This document shows, piece by piece, positions 1 to 7,932 of a stretch of 64,000 nt of DNA (within the stretch, counting starts at the first letter, position 1; every line of letters starts with the position of its first letter). The notes under the pieces were generated by a model. It saw nothing but the letters and a program-made list of their open reading frames with translations, made no database searches and was not told where the DNA came from. The translations under genes were made by a program, and so were the position numbers. The stretch comes from Thalassobacillus devorans (GTDB lineage Bacteria > Bacillota > Bacilli > Bacillales > Halobacillaceae). The stretch lies in the NCBI RefSeq assembly GCF_900176565.1, contig NZ_FXEH01000003.1, positions 62,001-126,000 on the forward strand, read 5' to 3'.

Positions 1-280
1 CTTGGACAATATAGTCTTTCGTCGTCTCGACTCCGCCCATTACTTCAATGATGACATCAAGCTCTGGATCATTTAGCACGTCATCAGGATTGGTGGTCAA
101 TCTCGCACCGTTTAAAACGACATCGCGCTTTTTGTCCGGGTTGTTGACCAGGATGTGTTTGACTTCTACATTACATCCGACCTGGTGTTTTAGTTTATCC
201 TGATGCTGGTCAATAATATGCACGACCCCGCTTCCTACAGTGCCTAATCCGAGCAGGCCTATCGAGATTGTTTGTGTCAT
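1..280 (-). CDS. hom: homoserine dehydrogenase, N-terminal part
   Basis: Partial gene: only the first 93 codons lie in the window and the rest runs off the left edge. Homoserine dehydrogenase reduces aspartate semialdehyde to homoserine with NAD(P)H, the branch step to threonine and methionine. The N-terminus has the Rossmann nucleotide-binding motif GLLGLGTVGSGV (residues 8-19), and the following segment (VKHILVNNPDKKRDV, DPELDVIIEVMGG) matches the family. The ATG at 278-280 is preceded by a strong AAAGGAGG ribosome site at 288-296. Nothing upstream in the window belongs to its operon; thrC and thrB would be expected beyond the left edge, which is inference. Confidence 0.93.
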   Translation of the reverse strand, partial: MTQTISIGLLGLGTVGSGVVHIIDQHQDKLKHQVGCNVEVKHILVNNPDKKRDVVLNGARLTTNPDDVLNDPELDVIIEVMGGVETTKDYIVQ

Positions 281-502
281 GTCCTTTGTCCTCCTTTTGT
301 ATTTTTAGAAAGTACATTCGTTTACGTATAAAGGACATTATAGTAATGAACAGGCCGTTTTACAACCCTTTTTCAGAAAGTTTTTTAAAAAGATCTTCCT
401 ATATAAATTGGTTTATTTTCCCATTGATATAAAAAGGTTTAACTTATCCATAAATAAGGGAAGCTATTAGTAGAAAGTGATCAGAAGAAAGGATGAATAT
501 GA

Positions 503-571
503 ATGATCCGTACAATTTTAATGATTATCGGTGCAATTGTGGTAATCGGTGCAATTTTATCTATGATTTAA
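503..571 (+). CDS. 22-residue hydrophobic membrane peptide
   Basis: A very short frame of 22 codons starts with MIRTILM, continues as an uninterrupted hydrophobic stretch rich in Ile, Val, Gly and Ala, and ends SMI. It would form one membrane helix with a single Arg near the N-terminus. A GAAAGGATG ribosome site lies about 6 bases before the ATG at 503, and a clear terminator follows within 20 bases, so the unit looks like a stand-alone transcript. I do not recognise the family. A frame in another phase, starting at 497, covers the same bases but gives an unlikely Asn/Cys-rich peptide. Function unknown. Confidence 0.5.
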   Translation: MIRTILMIIGAIVVIGAILSMI

Positions 572-588
572 TAAGAGTAATTAATGAA

Positions 589-627
589 AGCAGGAGCCAG
601 GCGAACAGCCCGGCTCCTGCTTTTTTT
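589..627 (+). terminator. intrinsic terminator after the 22-residue peptide
   Basis: AGCAGGAGCC (589-598) pairs perfectly with GGCTCCTGCT (612-621) and runs into a T-tract at 621-627. Confidence 0.9.
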
Positions 628-667
628 ATACTTTAAGAAATTTTAAATATGTTAAAAAGGACTAAAG

Positions 668-795
668 TATAACACTTTTCGGGCTGAAGCCCTGCGGGAT
701 CTCACCATGCACTATCCTCCCATCGGAGTCTCGCAATTTCCCGAACCTCCTTGCGTTTATGGGAAAAACGGAAACATCGATATTTAGGATTCAAC
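668..795. repeat. GC-rich structured repeat module, copy A (half module)
   Basis: Carries the right half of the module found complete at about 40945-41080, including the shared GGAGTCTCGCAATTTCCCG and CCTCCTTGCGTTT blocks and a flanking ACGGAAAC. The left half and the left terminal repeat are missing. The left flank (632-675) instead resembles the leader region near 49268-49310, suggesting two repeats have joined here. Frames that cross it are not genes. Confidence 0.75.
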
Positions 796-884
796 AAAAG
801 GGAGAGCTACTTATAAAAGTTTTCTTGTCACCTGCATCATACTTCCAATTATAGGTGGAAGACGTCTTCATCTATGGCAGGGGT

Positions 885-1083
885 TCATTTCTCTCATCTT
901 TCGGATGGGTTGGTTGGGAAACTGCGAGACTCCCGCGGGAGAAGGAGCCAGGCGAGACCCCACAGGGAGTGAAATGACTGAGGAGGCTTGCCGGTTCCCC
1001 GCAGGAAAGCGAGTAGTTTCCCAGCCAACCCTGGCTCTATTATGGTAAAGAACCCTTGGTATCTTGAAATCAAGTCTTCGACT
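885..1083. repeat. GC-rich structured repeat module, copy B, with right terminal inverted repeat
   Basis: GGGTTGGTTGGGAAACTG... at the left and GTTTCCCAGCCAACCC at 1012-1027 are inverted, enclosing a core with CGAGACTCCCGCGGGAGAAGG and GAGGAGGCTTGCC. It ends with the terminal repeat TATCTTGAAATCAAGTCTTC at 1060-1079. It is the counterpart of copy E at about 41223-41397, in the same order and orientation relative to the preceding module. Confidence 0.8.
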
Positions 1084-1165
1084 TTTTGGGTTTTTAATTG
1101 AATAAACCTTCTCCAAAACTAAACAACGATTATCTGTGCAGTTTTCTCAAATAAAAAATAAATAG

Positions 1166-1229
1166 GGGGATTTCCCCGAGAGGATGGGGGGTTTCCCCGA
1201 TTACGAAAAACTCCTTCGCTTTCTATAAT
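1166..1229 (+). promoter_or_regulatory. tandem GGGG-N4-CCCC operators and -10 box of the nitrate cluster
   Basis: Two dyads, GGGG-ATTT-CCCC (1166-1177) and GGGG-GTTT-CCCC (1187-1198), have centres exactly 21 bp apart, two helical turns. A TATAAT box lies at 1224-1229, placing the nearer dyad around -43 of the inferred start, an activator position. There is no good -35 hexamer, as expected for an activated promoter. Staphylococcal NreC is reported to bind a GGG-N4-CCC palindrome, and an NreC-like regulator is encoded at 8603, so regulation by it is a reasonable inference. Confidence 0.7.
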
Positions 1230-1292
1230 TAAATTAACAAGTTACAGGGATCACACAAACACATAAAAAAGTTAAGCGAAGGGGAATTAAAA

Positions 1293-2381
1293 ATGGCTGA
1301 AACAGTGTTAAGAAAACCAATGAAAGCAACTCATTCCATTAATGATGCATTTGCTTCGAAATTTGCAAAGTCCATGTTCCTTACTGTCAGTGCAATCCTG
1401 GTGCTGATGTTCATCGGAACGAGGATGTTCACACATGTCGACTTGAACTTGTACGGATATATGGTAGGTACTTTCGTATTCATCGCAGGCTTCTTCTACC
1501 GCTTCATTGCCTGGGGAGAAAGACCGCCAACAAAGATTATCATCAAAAAAGGGATCAAGCTTTTGTTCCGTAAATCTACACCGAAAACTTCCGTCAACCA
1601 TCTTGGTACGTACGAATTCATCTGGAATAGGGGAATTTACCGATGGACCCAGCACTTGCTGATTGGCTGGGGTGTTATTTTATCCTGCCTGGTTACATTT
1701 CCTCTCGTTTTTGGGTGGATGTATTTCACGATGGAGGAAAGCGGCTATTATACTATCGTTGCCATGGGAGTGGATCTCATTACTGTGCCGGCTGATGGCG
1801 TTATCGCTTTTCTTTCTTATAATGCTCTTAATATCACAGCCATCATGGTAATTATCGGGGTATGCATGGCGCTGTACCGCCGCTTAAAGAATATGCAGGC
1901 GAGAGCAGAACAGAAATTTCTGTATGACTTTCTACCATTATACTTATTGCTTTTCATCAGTATCACCGGTTTGATTTTGACTTTCATGAACGTGTTTTTA
2001 CATGGAGCAGGGCATTACGCTATGTCGCTCATCCACCAGTATTCCGTCATTGTGACATTGATTTATCTGCCTTTCGGGAAGCTTGCTCATATTCCATTCC
2101 GTCCGCTTAGTGTTTTTGCAAGAAATTACCGTGAACATTATGGCGAACAATCGATGAAAGAGTGTAAGGTTTGCGGAGATGAATTTGTATCAACGGAACA
2201 GTCACAGGATGTCGTCAATGTCCTGGGTACGAACGAGATAGATTTTACGATGGAGAAGGACGGATTCAATTTAGCAGAATTGTGTCTCCCATGCCGCCGT
2301 AAGTACCGCATCTCCAGATTCGCAGGATTTCCGACCCATGAGGTGAAAACCAAGGAGGCCAACCAAAATGCAAAGGGATAA
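1293..2381 (+). CDS. membrane cytochrome b-type subunit with C-terminal Cys4 domain
   Basis: First gene of the nitrate block (362 residues). About six membrane helices are visible (residues 25-46, 53-73, 119-145, 175-195, 210-237, 247-266). His121, His237, His241, His248 and His266 lie in or beside helices and are candidate haem b ligands, as in NarI/DsrM-type quinol oxidising subunits. After the last helix comes a soluble tail with two CxxC pairs (Cys291/294 and Cys331/334) without the His of a c-type haem site, so it should bind zinc, iron or an Fe-S centre. Inferred role: take electrons from menaquinol and pass them to the partners encoded downstream. The start has a GCGAAGGGGAA ribosome site. 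It overlaps the next gene by 14 bases. Confidence 0.75.
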   Translation: MAETVLRKPMKATHSINDAFASKFAKSMFLTVSAILVLMFIGTRMFTHVDLNLYGYMVGTFVFIAGFFYRFIAWGERPPTKIIIKKGIKLLFRKSTPKTSVNHLGTYEFIWNRGIYRWTQHLLIGWGVILSCLVTFPLVFGWMYFTMEESGYYTIVAMGVDLITVPADGVIAFLSYNALNITAIMVIIGVCMALYRRLKNMQARAEQKFLYDFLPLYLLLFISITGLILTFMNVFLHGAGHYAMSLIHQYSVIVTLIYLPFGKLAHIPFRPLSVFARNYREHYGEQSMKECKVCGDEFVSTEQSQDVVNVLGTNEIDFTMEKDGFNLAELCLPCRRKYRISRFAGFPTHEVKTKEANQNAKG

Positions 2382-4536
2382 ATTTTTTAAAGAGATAGAG
2401 AATGTGGAACACCCGAATGAGAAACTGATCAAGACACACTGCAGCTATTGCGGGATGCAATGTGGCATGAACCTTCGGGTGAATACAGCCACCAATAAAA
2501 TCATCGGCGTGGAACCTCGTTACGATTGGCCGGTAACGGTCGGGAAAATGTGTCCGAAAGGGGTTACGGCTTACCAGCAGACGAACCATAAGGACCGCAT
2601 CCTTCGTCCACTGATTCGTGATGATGCTTCCTTGAAAGGAACAAAAGAAGGGTTCCGGGAAGCGAGCTGGGAAGAAGCTTACGACTTGATTGCTGAGAAG
2701 TTTGGTGAACTGCAGCAAAATTACGGAAAAGACAGCTTGTCTGTATTCAGCGGGGTGTCCATGACCAATGAAAAGTGTTATCTGACTGGTAAATTTGCAC
2801 GTGTCGCCTTGGGTACCCGCTACATCGACTACAATGGCCGGTTCTGTATGTCCAGTGCAGCCGGCGGGTTTCTTCGCTCTTTCGGTGTGGACCGCGGCTC
2901 CACACTTCCTTGGACAGATATTCATGAAACAGACTGCCTGTTCATTGCGGGAAGCAACACAGCAGAGTGCCATCCGACTTCCATGTTCCGCATCTGGAAT
3001 GTACAAGAACGCGGAGGCTACATCATCGTCGTTGACCCTCGGGAAACCCCGATTGCCAGAAGAGCTGACCTTCACCTGGATTTGAAGCCAGGGACAGACC
3101 TTGCTTTAGCAAATGGAATTGTTCATTTATTAGTTGAAAAAGGTTATGCAGATGAAGAGTTCGTCAACCAGCATACCAACGGTTTTGAAGAAACGAAAGA
3201 ACTGGTTAAACAATTCACTCCGGAATATACGAGTCACTTGACTGGTGTTGCTCCAGAGAAGATAGAAAGAGCTGCAGAGATCTATGGGAAAGCACCAAAT
3301 GCAGTCGTCATGTTTGCACGAGGGATCGAACAGCAGCATAAAGGCGTCGACAACGTATCTGGCTACACCAACATGGCGCTTGTCACTGGCAAGATCGGTC
3401 GTCCGAAATCAGGGGTCGCGACTTTCACAGGTCAGGGCAATGGTCAGGGTGGACGGGAACATGGTCAGAAATCCGATTTGCTGCCAGGTTACCGGAAAAT
3501 TACCAACCCGCAGCATGTCCAGGAAGTCTGTAACGTATGGGGGATTACACCGGAAGAAATGCCAAAAGCAGGTGTATCTGCTTATGAAATGTTCGAACTG
3601 ATGGATCAGAAACAAATACGGGGGTTGTACCTTCTGTGTTCCAACCCGGCTGTATCAGCGCCGAACTTAAACTTTGTTCGTAATGCCATGAAGAATCTTG
3701 ATTTTATGGTCTGTGCTGACTTTTACTTATCAGAAAGCGCCGAATTCGCTGATGTCATCCTTCCTTCCGTTACCTGGTCAGAAGACGAAGGCACGGTAAC
3801 CAACATTGAAGGACGGATTATCAAAATTAATAAAGCACAGGAGCCATTAGGTGAATCAAAGCCTGACTGGCAGATGCAAGTAGAACTGGCAGAACGGCTT
3901 GGCAAGGGCGAAAACTTCGCTCACTTGAAGACAGCAAAAGATGTGGCGGAAGAATTCCGATTAGCTTCCAAGGGAGGAAGCGCAGATTACTACGGTGCTA
4001 CCTGGGATAAGATCGAAAAGCAGGATGGCGTGTTCTGGCCGTGTAAAGATGAGGGAGATGAAGGAACACCACACATGTTCCTGGATAAGAAATTCTATCA
4101 TCCGGACGGAAAAGCACAAATTTGTGCGTTACCTTATCGTCCTCCGGCAGAAGAACCTTGCGAGGAATACCCGCTTCGCTTGACGACGGGCCGTGTCGTA
4201 TACCATTACTTGTCCGGCAACCAGACAAGAAGGATTCAATTCCTGAAAGATATGTGCCCGGAACCGTATGTAGAGGTGCACCCAGAGACAGCTGGTAAAT
4301 ACAATATGGAGCACGACGAAAGAATACGGCTGTATACCCGGAGAGGGGAAGCCATCTACAAAGTGAAAGTGACAGAAGCCATCCGGAAAGATACCGTATT
4401 TGTTCCCTATCATTTTGGACATGAAGAGTCTATCAACTTATTGACGATACCGGCACTCGATCCAAAATCAAGAATGCCAGAGTTCAAGGCATGTGCAGCT
4501 CAAATGGAAAAACTCGAACCTAAGAAGGTGCTATAA
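2368..4536 (+). CDS. molybdopterin oxidoreductase, probable nitrate reductase catalytic subunit (NapA/NarB class)
   Basis: A 722-residue bis-molybdopterin enzyme. The N-terminal [4Fe-4S] site is Cys25-x2-Cys28-x3-Cys32 plus Cys62 (MCPKG). The likely molybdenum ligand is Cys160 in NGRFCMSSA, the context seen in Nap and assimilatory nitrate reductases rather than the U/C-H of formate dehydrogenases. The C-terminal dinucleotide-binding domain starts near residue 598 (YPLRLTTGRVVYHYLSGNQTRR). There is no Tat or Sec signal, so the enzyme should stay in the cytoplasm unless carried by a partner. The NarK, NreA and NreC genes of the same block support nitrate as substrate. Start set by AAGGAGG 9 bases upstream. 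Another oxyanion reductase or a formate dehydrogenase cannot be fully excluded. Confidence 0.82.
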   Translation: MQRDKFFKEIENVEHPNEKLIKTHCSYCGMQCGMNLRVNTATNKIIGVEPRYDWPVTVGKMCPKGVTAYQQTNHKDRILRPLIRDDASLKGTKEGFREASWEEAYDLIAEKFGELQQNYGKDSLSVFSGVSMTNEKCYLTGKFARVALGTRYIDYNGRFCMSSAAGGFLRSFGVDRGSTLPWTDIHETDCLFIAGSNTAECHPTSMFRIWNVQERGGYIIVVDPRETPIARRADLHLDLKPGTDLALANGIVHLLVEKGYADEEFVNQHTNGFEETKELVKQFTPEYTSHLTGVAPEKIERAAEIYGKAPNAVVMFARGIEQQHKGVDNVSGYTNMALVTGKIGRPKSGVATFTGQGNGQGGREHGQKSDLLPGYRKITNPQHVQEVCNVWGITPEEMPKAGVSAYEMFELMDQKQIRGLYLLCSNPAVSAPNLNFVRNAMKNLDFMVCADFYLSESAEFADVILPSVTWSEDEGTVTNIEGRIIKINKAQEPLGESKPDWQMQVELAERLGKGENFAHLKTAKDVAEEFRLASKGGSADYYGATWDKIEKQDGVFWPCKDEGDEGTPHMFLDKKFYHPDGKAQICALPYRPPAEEPCEEYPLRLTTGRVVYHYLSGNQTRRIQFLKDMCPEPYVEVHPETAGKYNMEHDERIRLYTRRGEAIYKVKVTEAIRKDTVFVPYHFGHEESINLLTIPALDPKSRMPEFKACAAQMEKLEPKKVL

Positions 4537-5097
4537 ATGAAGAAACGGTTATATATCGAATTAGAAAACTGTATCGGATGCCGTTCCTGCCTTGCCGCCT
4601 GTACTCAGTGCGGCGGGCATGAAGAACGGAACAGGAATTATGTCTATGATGTCAATCCTCACGTGAACCGACAGACGATGCCGCTGATGTGCCTGCATTG
4701 CGAAAATCCTGCCTGCGCCAGGAGCTGTCCGGCCCAGGCCATCCAAATTCATGAAACAGGAGCAGTCCTATCCGCACTTGTTGAAAAATGTATCGGCTGT
4801 CAAAACTGTACGATCGCATGCCCCTATGGCATACCGAAGTTTGATGAAGAACAAAACCTGATGTACAAATGTGACCTTTGCATCGACCGGACGAAAGATG
4901 GTATCCCGCCAATGTGCGCCAGTGTCTGTCCTTCCAATACATTGCAATGGCTGACAGAAGAAGAGATCGAACAGAAGCAGCGCCGTCATGACCTGGATAA
5001 TGACAAATGGGTGACCAGCATGCCATATCTGGAAGGTGCGACCAATGTCAAAGTGAATCTCCCAGGAATTTTGCAAGGGACAGAAAAACTCTTTTAA
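4537..5097 (+). CDS. four-cluster 4Fe-4S ferredoxin subunit (NrfC/DmsB type)
   Basis: 186 residues with four cysteine groups: 12/15/18/22, 52/55/60/64, 85/88/91/95 and 112/115/127/131, enough for four [4Fe-4S] clusters as in the electron-transfer subunits of DmsABC and NrfC. It begins immediately after the stop of the catalytic subunit, so the two are very probably co-translated and form a complex. No signal peptide is present, consistent with a cytoplasmic catalytic unit. Inferred role: wire electrons from the membrane partner to the molybdoenzyme. An extra Cys25 lies just after the first cluster motif. Confidence 0.88.
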   Translation: MKKRLYIELENCIGCRSCLAACTQCGGHEERNRNYVYDVNPHVNRQTMPLMCLHCENPACARSCPAQAIQIHETGAVLSALVEKCIGCQNCTIACPYGIPKFDEEQNLMYKCDLCIDRTKDGIPPMCASVCPSNTLQWLTEEEIEQKQRRHDLDNDKWVTSMPYLEGATNVKVNLPGILQGTEKLF

Positions 5098-5109
5098 GGA
5101 GGAAGTATC

Positions 5110-5634
5110 ATGAGTGATCGCAATAACAAGATACCATATGACGAAGATAACTATACGCATAATATCAATCGGAATAATGAACGGATGCTCGACCGCAGAG
5201 GGTTCATGAAAACATTAGCAGGTGCTGCCGGTGTCTTCGCTGTCTCTACCTTGCCATGGGGAGCCGTCGCTGCCAAGGAATTGATGGGACTTGGGGATAA
5301 AGAATATCCGCATCAGAAAATCGCGGATGTTAAAGACGTAAAGGTAGGGGATTCTGTTAAATTCCATTTTCCGAGTGAACATGATAGTGCCATTCTAATC
5401 CGACTTAGTGAAAATAAATACGTTGCTTACCAGAATGCCTGTACCCATCTCAGATGCCCGGTGTACTGGGTCAAGGACGAACAGGAAATGATCTGTCCAT
5501 GTCACCATGGGAAATTTGATGCATCTACAGGTGCACCAACAGCAGGTCCGCCGCGCCGACCGCTTCCAGGGATCGAAGTGGAAGTGAAGGATGAGGCTAT
5601 TTACGCAGTGAGGGTGAAGCGTTATGAAGCGTAG
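5110..5634 (+). CDS. Tat-exported Rieske [2Fe-2S] protein
   Basis: 174 residues. The N-terminus has a twin-arginine motif (DRRGFMK, Arg29-Arg30) followed by a hydrophobic stretch (residues 33-55), so the protein should be folded inside and then exported, probably remaining anchored. The Rieske ligands are Cys111-x-His113 and Cys129-x2-His132, with Cys116 and Cys131 placed to form the usual disulphide. A Rieske protein outside the membrane, beside a molybdoenzyme apparently inside it, is unusual and suggests quinol oxidation at the outer face. It is preceded by TAAGGAGG and overlaps the next gene by 11 bases. Confidence 0.88.
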   Translation: MSDRNNKIPYDEDNYTHNINRNNERMLDRRGFMKTLAGAAGVFAVSTLPWGAVAAKELMGLGDKEYPHQKIADVKDVKVGDSVKFHFPSEHDSAILIRLSENKYVAYQNACTHLRCPVYWVKDEQEMICPCHHGKFDASTGAPTAGPPRRPLPGIEVEVKDEAIYAVRVKRYEA

Positions 5635-5845
5635 TTACGTCGGAGTTATCCTGTTGGCAGCCATTTTAATGATGAATATTGTGTTTACGCAGTTAGTGGT
5701 CCATCAATATTATTACGAAAACTATGGGGTTACATTACTGTATGCCGGATTGAATGTTCTGTTGTTTCCGGTAGCGTTGTTTATATATAAAAAGGAGAAA
5801 AACAAAGGGGGCAGCAAGGGATATGAAGAGCGAAACCTATCTTGA
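5624..5845 (+). CDS. small two-helix membrane protein of the nitrate cluster
   Basis: 73 residues with two predicted membrane helices (about 5-22 and 34-55) and a basic C-terminus (YKKEKNKGGSKG). Not recognised as a named family. It overlaps the Rieske gene upstream by 11 bases and the gene downstream by 23 bases, so it is translationally tied to the complex and may help anchor or assemble it. That role is inferred only from position. Confidence 0.7.
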   Translation: MKRSYVGVILLAAILMMNIVFTQLVVHQYYYENYGVTLLYAGLNVLLFPVALFIYKKEKNKGGSKGYEERNLS

Positions 5846-6137
5846 TTTCTGTTTTATCAGAGAAAATTCCGGGACACTTGCTGCCGAAGTAGAGACCAGT
5901 TTTGAACAAATTTTTAAAGGACAGCGGCTCCACTGGTACTTGGATGATAAAACAGTTTTAGATGCTGAAGTTGTGGTTGCTGAAGTAAAAGGAATGAGCA
6001 GCTGGGAATCCGAACAGGAAGTCATCGATCATCTGGAAGAATCAGCGGGAGATACATTCTGGACAGCTCTCCAAGGCTACCAGTTCTTTATCTATCCACC
6101 GGAGAAAAAGGGGTGTGGCAGTTGTGGCGTCAGTTGA
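5823..6137 (+). CDS. uncharacterised 104-residue protein of the nitrate cluster
   Basis: A soluble acidic protein with no recognisable domain, ending in a Cys-rich CGSCGVS tail that could bind metal or receive an Fe-S or molybdenum intermediate. The ribosome site GGGGGCAGCAAGGG precedes the ATG. Both ends overlap neighbours by 23 bases, so it is a tightly coupled operon member. A chaperone or assembly factor for the molybdoenzyme, by analogy with NapD or TorD/NarJ, is a guess from context; the sequence is not obviously like any of these. Confidence 0.7.
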   Translation: MKSETYLDFCFIRENSGTLAAEVETSFEQIFKGQRLHWYLDDKTVLDAEVVVAEVKGMSSWESEQEVIDHLEESAGDTFWTALQGYQFFIYPPEKKGCGSCGVS

Positions 6138-6408
6138 AAATAGTGATATAAAGAGATTTATAGGCGCTCCTGTGAAAGTTTGTATTCATGGAGAAGCTGG
6201 TGAAGATATGGCGCCGTGGCTGGATAAAAAGGTAAAAAAGCTGGCCAATTGTCCCGATAACACTCATCTCAGAATTTATTTTGATGATCACTACTTTTTT
6301 GCCGTTCCATTAACCAGCGAGGTAGCGCAGACAGAAACCGAATGGTCTGCTTATGATCAGGAAGCCGGCCTTCATTATGTCATTAAAAGCGAGGGGAAAC
6401 CGCTATGA
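6115..6408 (+). CDS. uncharacterised 97-residue protein of the nitrate cluster
   Basis: Starts with GTG after GGAGAAAAAGGG and overlaps the previous gene by 23 bases and the transporter gene by 4 (ATGA). No signal peptide or membrane helix. It contains Cys23 and Cys46 and several His, but no named motif. I do not recognise it. Together with the preceding 104-residue protein it forms a pair of small soluble unknowns between the reductase subunits and the transporter, so a maturation or accessory role is plausible. Confidence 0.7.
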   Translation: MAVVASVENSDIKRFIGAPVKVCIHGEAGEDMAPWLDKKVKKLANCPDNTHLRIYFDDHYFFAVPLTSEVAQTETEWSAYDQEAGLHYVIKSEGKPL

Positions 6409-7913
6409 AAACGAAAATTCAACTTCCACTACAAACGATGAACCTTGTGACAGGTTTTATGGTTTGGGTATTGATATCATCCTTACTTCCTTTTATTACC
6501 GAAGACATTGCTATTGCACCGGAGCATATTGCCTGGGTAACTGCTATCCCGGTCATTTTAGGGTCCGTCTTAAGAATTCCACTTGGATACTTAGCTAATT
6601 TACTAGGTGCACGGTTGATTTTCATGGTAAGTTTCATCCTGTTATTATTCCCGGTCTATTACATCAGTGTGGCTGACTCTTTGGTCGACCTTTTGATTGG
6701 CGGACTGTTCCTGGGAATTGGTGGAGCCATCTTTTCCGTCGGGGTTACTTCCTTGCCGAAATATTATGATAAAAGTCGTCATGGCTTCGTCAACGGTATC
6801 TACGGAGCGGGTAACATCGGTACTGCCATCACAGCATTTGCCGCACCGGTAGTTGCTGCAAACTTCGGATGGTCGTTCACGGTCCAGCTTTACCTTGTAC
6901 TTTTAGGGATCTTCATCTTGTTGAACTTCTTTTTAGGAGATAAAAAGGAAACGAGAGTGAAAGTTCCATTAATGAAGCAGATCAAAGGTGTCTATAAAAA
7001 TGAAAAGCTATGGCTATTCTGTTTATTCTATTTCATTACCTTTGGTTCTTTTGTGGCGTTCACTGTTTATCTTCCGAACTTTCTAGTCGCAAACTTTGGA
7101 TTGGATAAAGTAGATGCCGGGATGAGAACGGCCGGATTCATCGCTGTCGCCACTTTTCTGCGTCCACTTGGAGGCTGGCTCGCAGACCGCTTCCATTCCC
7201 TTATTTTATTGATGTATGTGTTTGGCGGATTCACCGTAGCCGCCTTGCTGTTATCCTTCGCTCCATCGATCGGCCTATATACAGTTGGCAGTTTGACCAT
7301 TGCCGTTGCTGCCGGAGTTGGGAATGGAGTCATCTTCAAGCTGGTACCAATGTATTTCAACAAACAGGCTGGAATTGCTAACGGTATTGTATCTGCGATG
7401 GGAGGTTTGGGAGGTTTCTTCCCGCCGTTGATGCTGTCCCTTCTTTACAGCTTGACAGGACACTATGCCATCGGCTTCATGGCACTTTCTCAAATCGCTT
7501 TAGCAAGTTTGATTCTGGTCATATGGATGTACTATCATGATAAGCTTGCTGTATCTCATCAGATTATGGAAACGACGCCGCTCGGCATGATGGTCACAGA
7601 CAAAAATGGTAAAATCGTTACGGTTAACCCTGCCTTCACAAAGGTTACTGGTTTTGAATCGGACGAAGCAGCAGGGGAAAATCCAAGTATCCTGAAGTCT
7701 GGCAGACAGTCTGCGGCATTTTATAAGCGGATGTGGGAATCATTAGAAAAGCACGGCTACTGGCAGGGAGAAATCTGGAATAAACGGAAAGACGGAGAAC
7801 ACTATTTAGAATGGCTGACCATCAATGCCATCAAGGATGACTCGGGGGAAATCATCCAATATGCCGGTGTGTTCAGTGATATTACCGAAAATCAATCCAG
7901 AAAAAGTATGTAA
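6405..7913 (+). CDS. NarK-type nitrate/nitrite transporter fused to a C-terminal PAS domain
   Basis: 502 residues. Residues 1-380 are a 12-helix major facilitator with the Gly-rich nitrate signatures of the NarK/NasA family (GIYGAGNIGTAITAF at 131-145 and AMGGLGGFFPP at 331-341). Residues 385-495 are a complete PAS fold (METTPLGMMVTDKNGKIVTVNP ... GVFSDITE), which NarK proteins normally lack. No kinase domain follows in the same chain; instead a kinase core without sensor is encoded 19 bases downstream. The transporter may therefore double as the sensor for that kinase. It moves nitrate in, or exchanges nitrate for nitrite. The 4-base overlap with the preceding gene marks it as part of the operon. 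Confidence 0.88.
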   Translation: MKTKIQLPLQTMNLVTGFMVWVLISSLLPFITEDIAIAPEHIAWVTAIPVILGSVLRIPLGYLANLLGARLIFMVSFILLLFPVYYISVADSLVDLLIGGLFLGIGGAIFSVGVTSLPKYYDKSRHGFVNGIYGAGNIGTAITAFAAPVVAANFGWSFTVQLYLVLLGIFILLNFFLGDKKETRVKVPLMKQIKGVYKNEKLWLFCLFYFITFGSFVAFTVYLPNFLVANFGLDKVDAGMRTAGFIAVATFLRPLGGWLADRFHSLILLMYVFGGFTVAALLLSFAPSIGLYTVGSLTIAVAAGVGNGVIFKLVPMYFNKQAGIANGIVSAMGGLGGFFPPLMLSLLYSLTGHYAIGFMALSQIALASLILVIWMYYHDKLAVSHQIMETTPLGMMVTDKNGKIVTVNPAFTKVTGFESDEAAGENPSILKSGRQSAAFYKRMWESLEKHGYWQGEIWNKRKDGEHYLEWLTINAIKDDSGEIIQYAGVFSDITENQSRKSM

Positions 7914-7932
7914 ATCATAGAGGAGGATGGAG

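Noticed and set aside
868-1116. 82-codon minus-strand frame
   Set aside because: It lies across repeat copy B and its terminal repeat, has no ribosome site, and similar frames cross the other copies only because of their composition.
2368-4536. Catalytic subunit as a formate dehydrogenase
   Set aside because: The metal ligand context RFCMSSA and nitrate transporter, NreA and NreC neighbours favour nitrate reductase; formate dehydrogenases have C/U followed by His. Kept only as a weak alternative.
7927-7932. ATG at 7927 as the kinase start
   Set aside because: AGGAGG touches this codon with no spacing; the in-frame ATG at 7933 is better placed.
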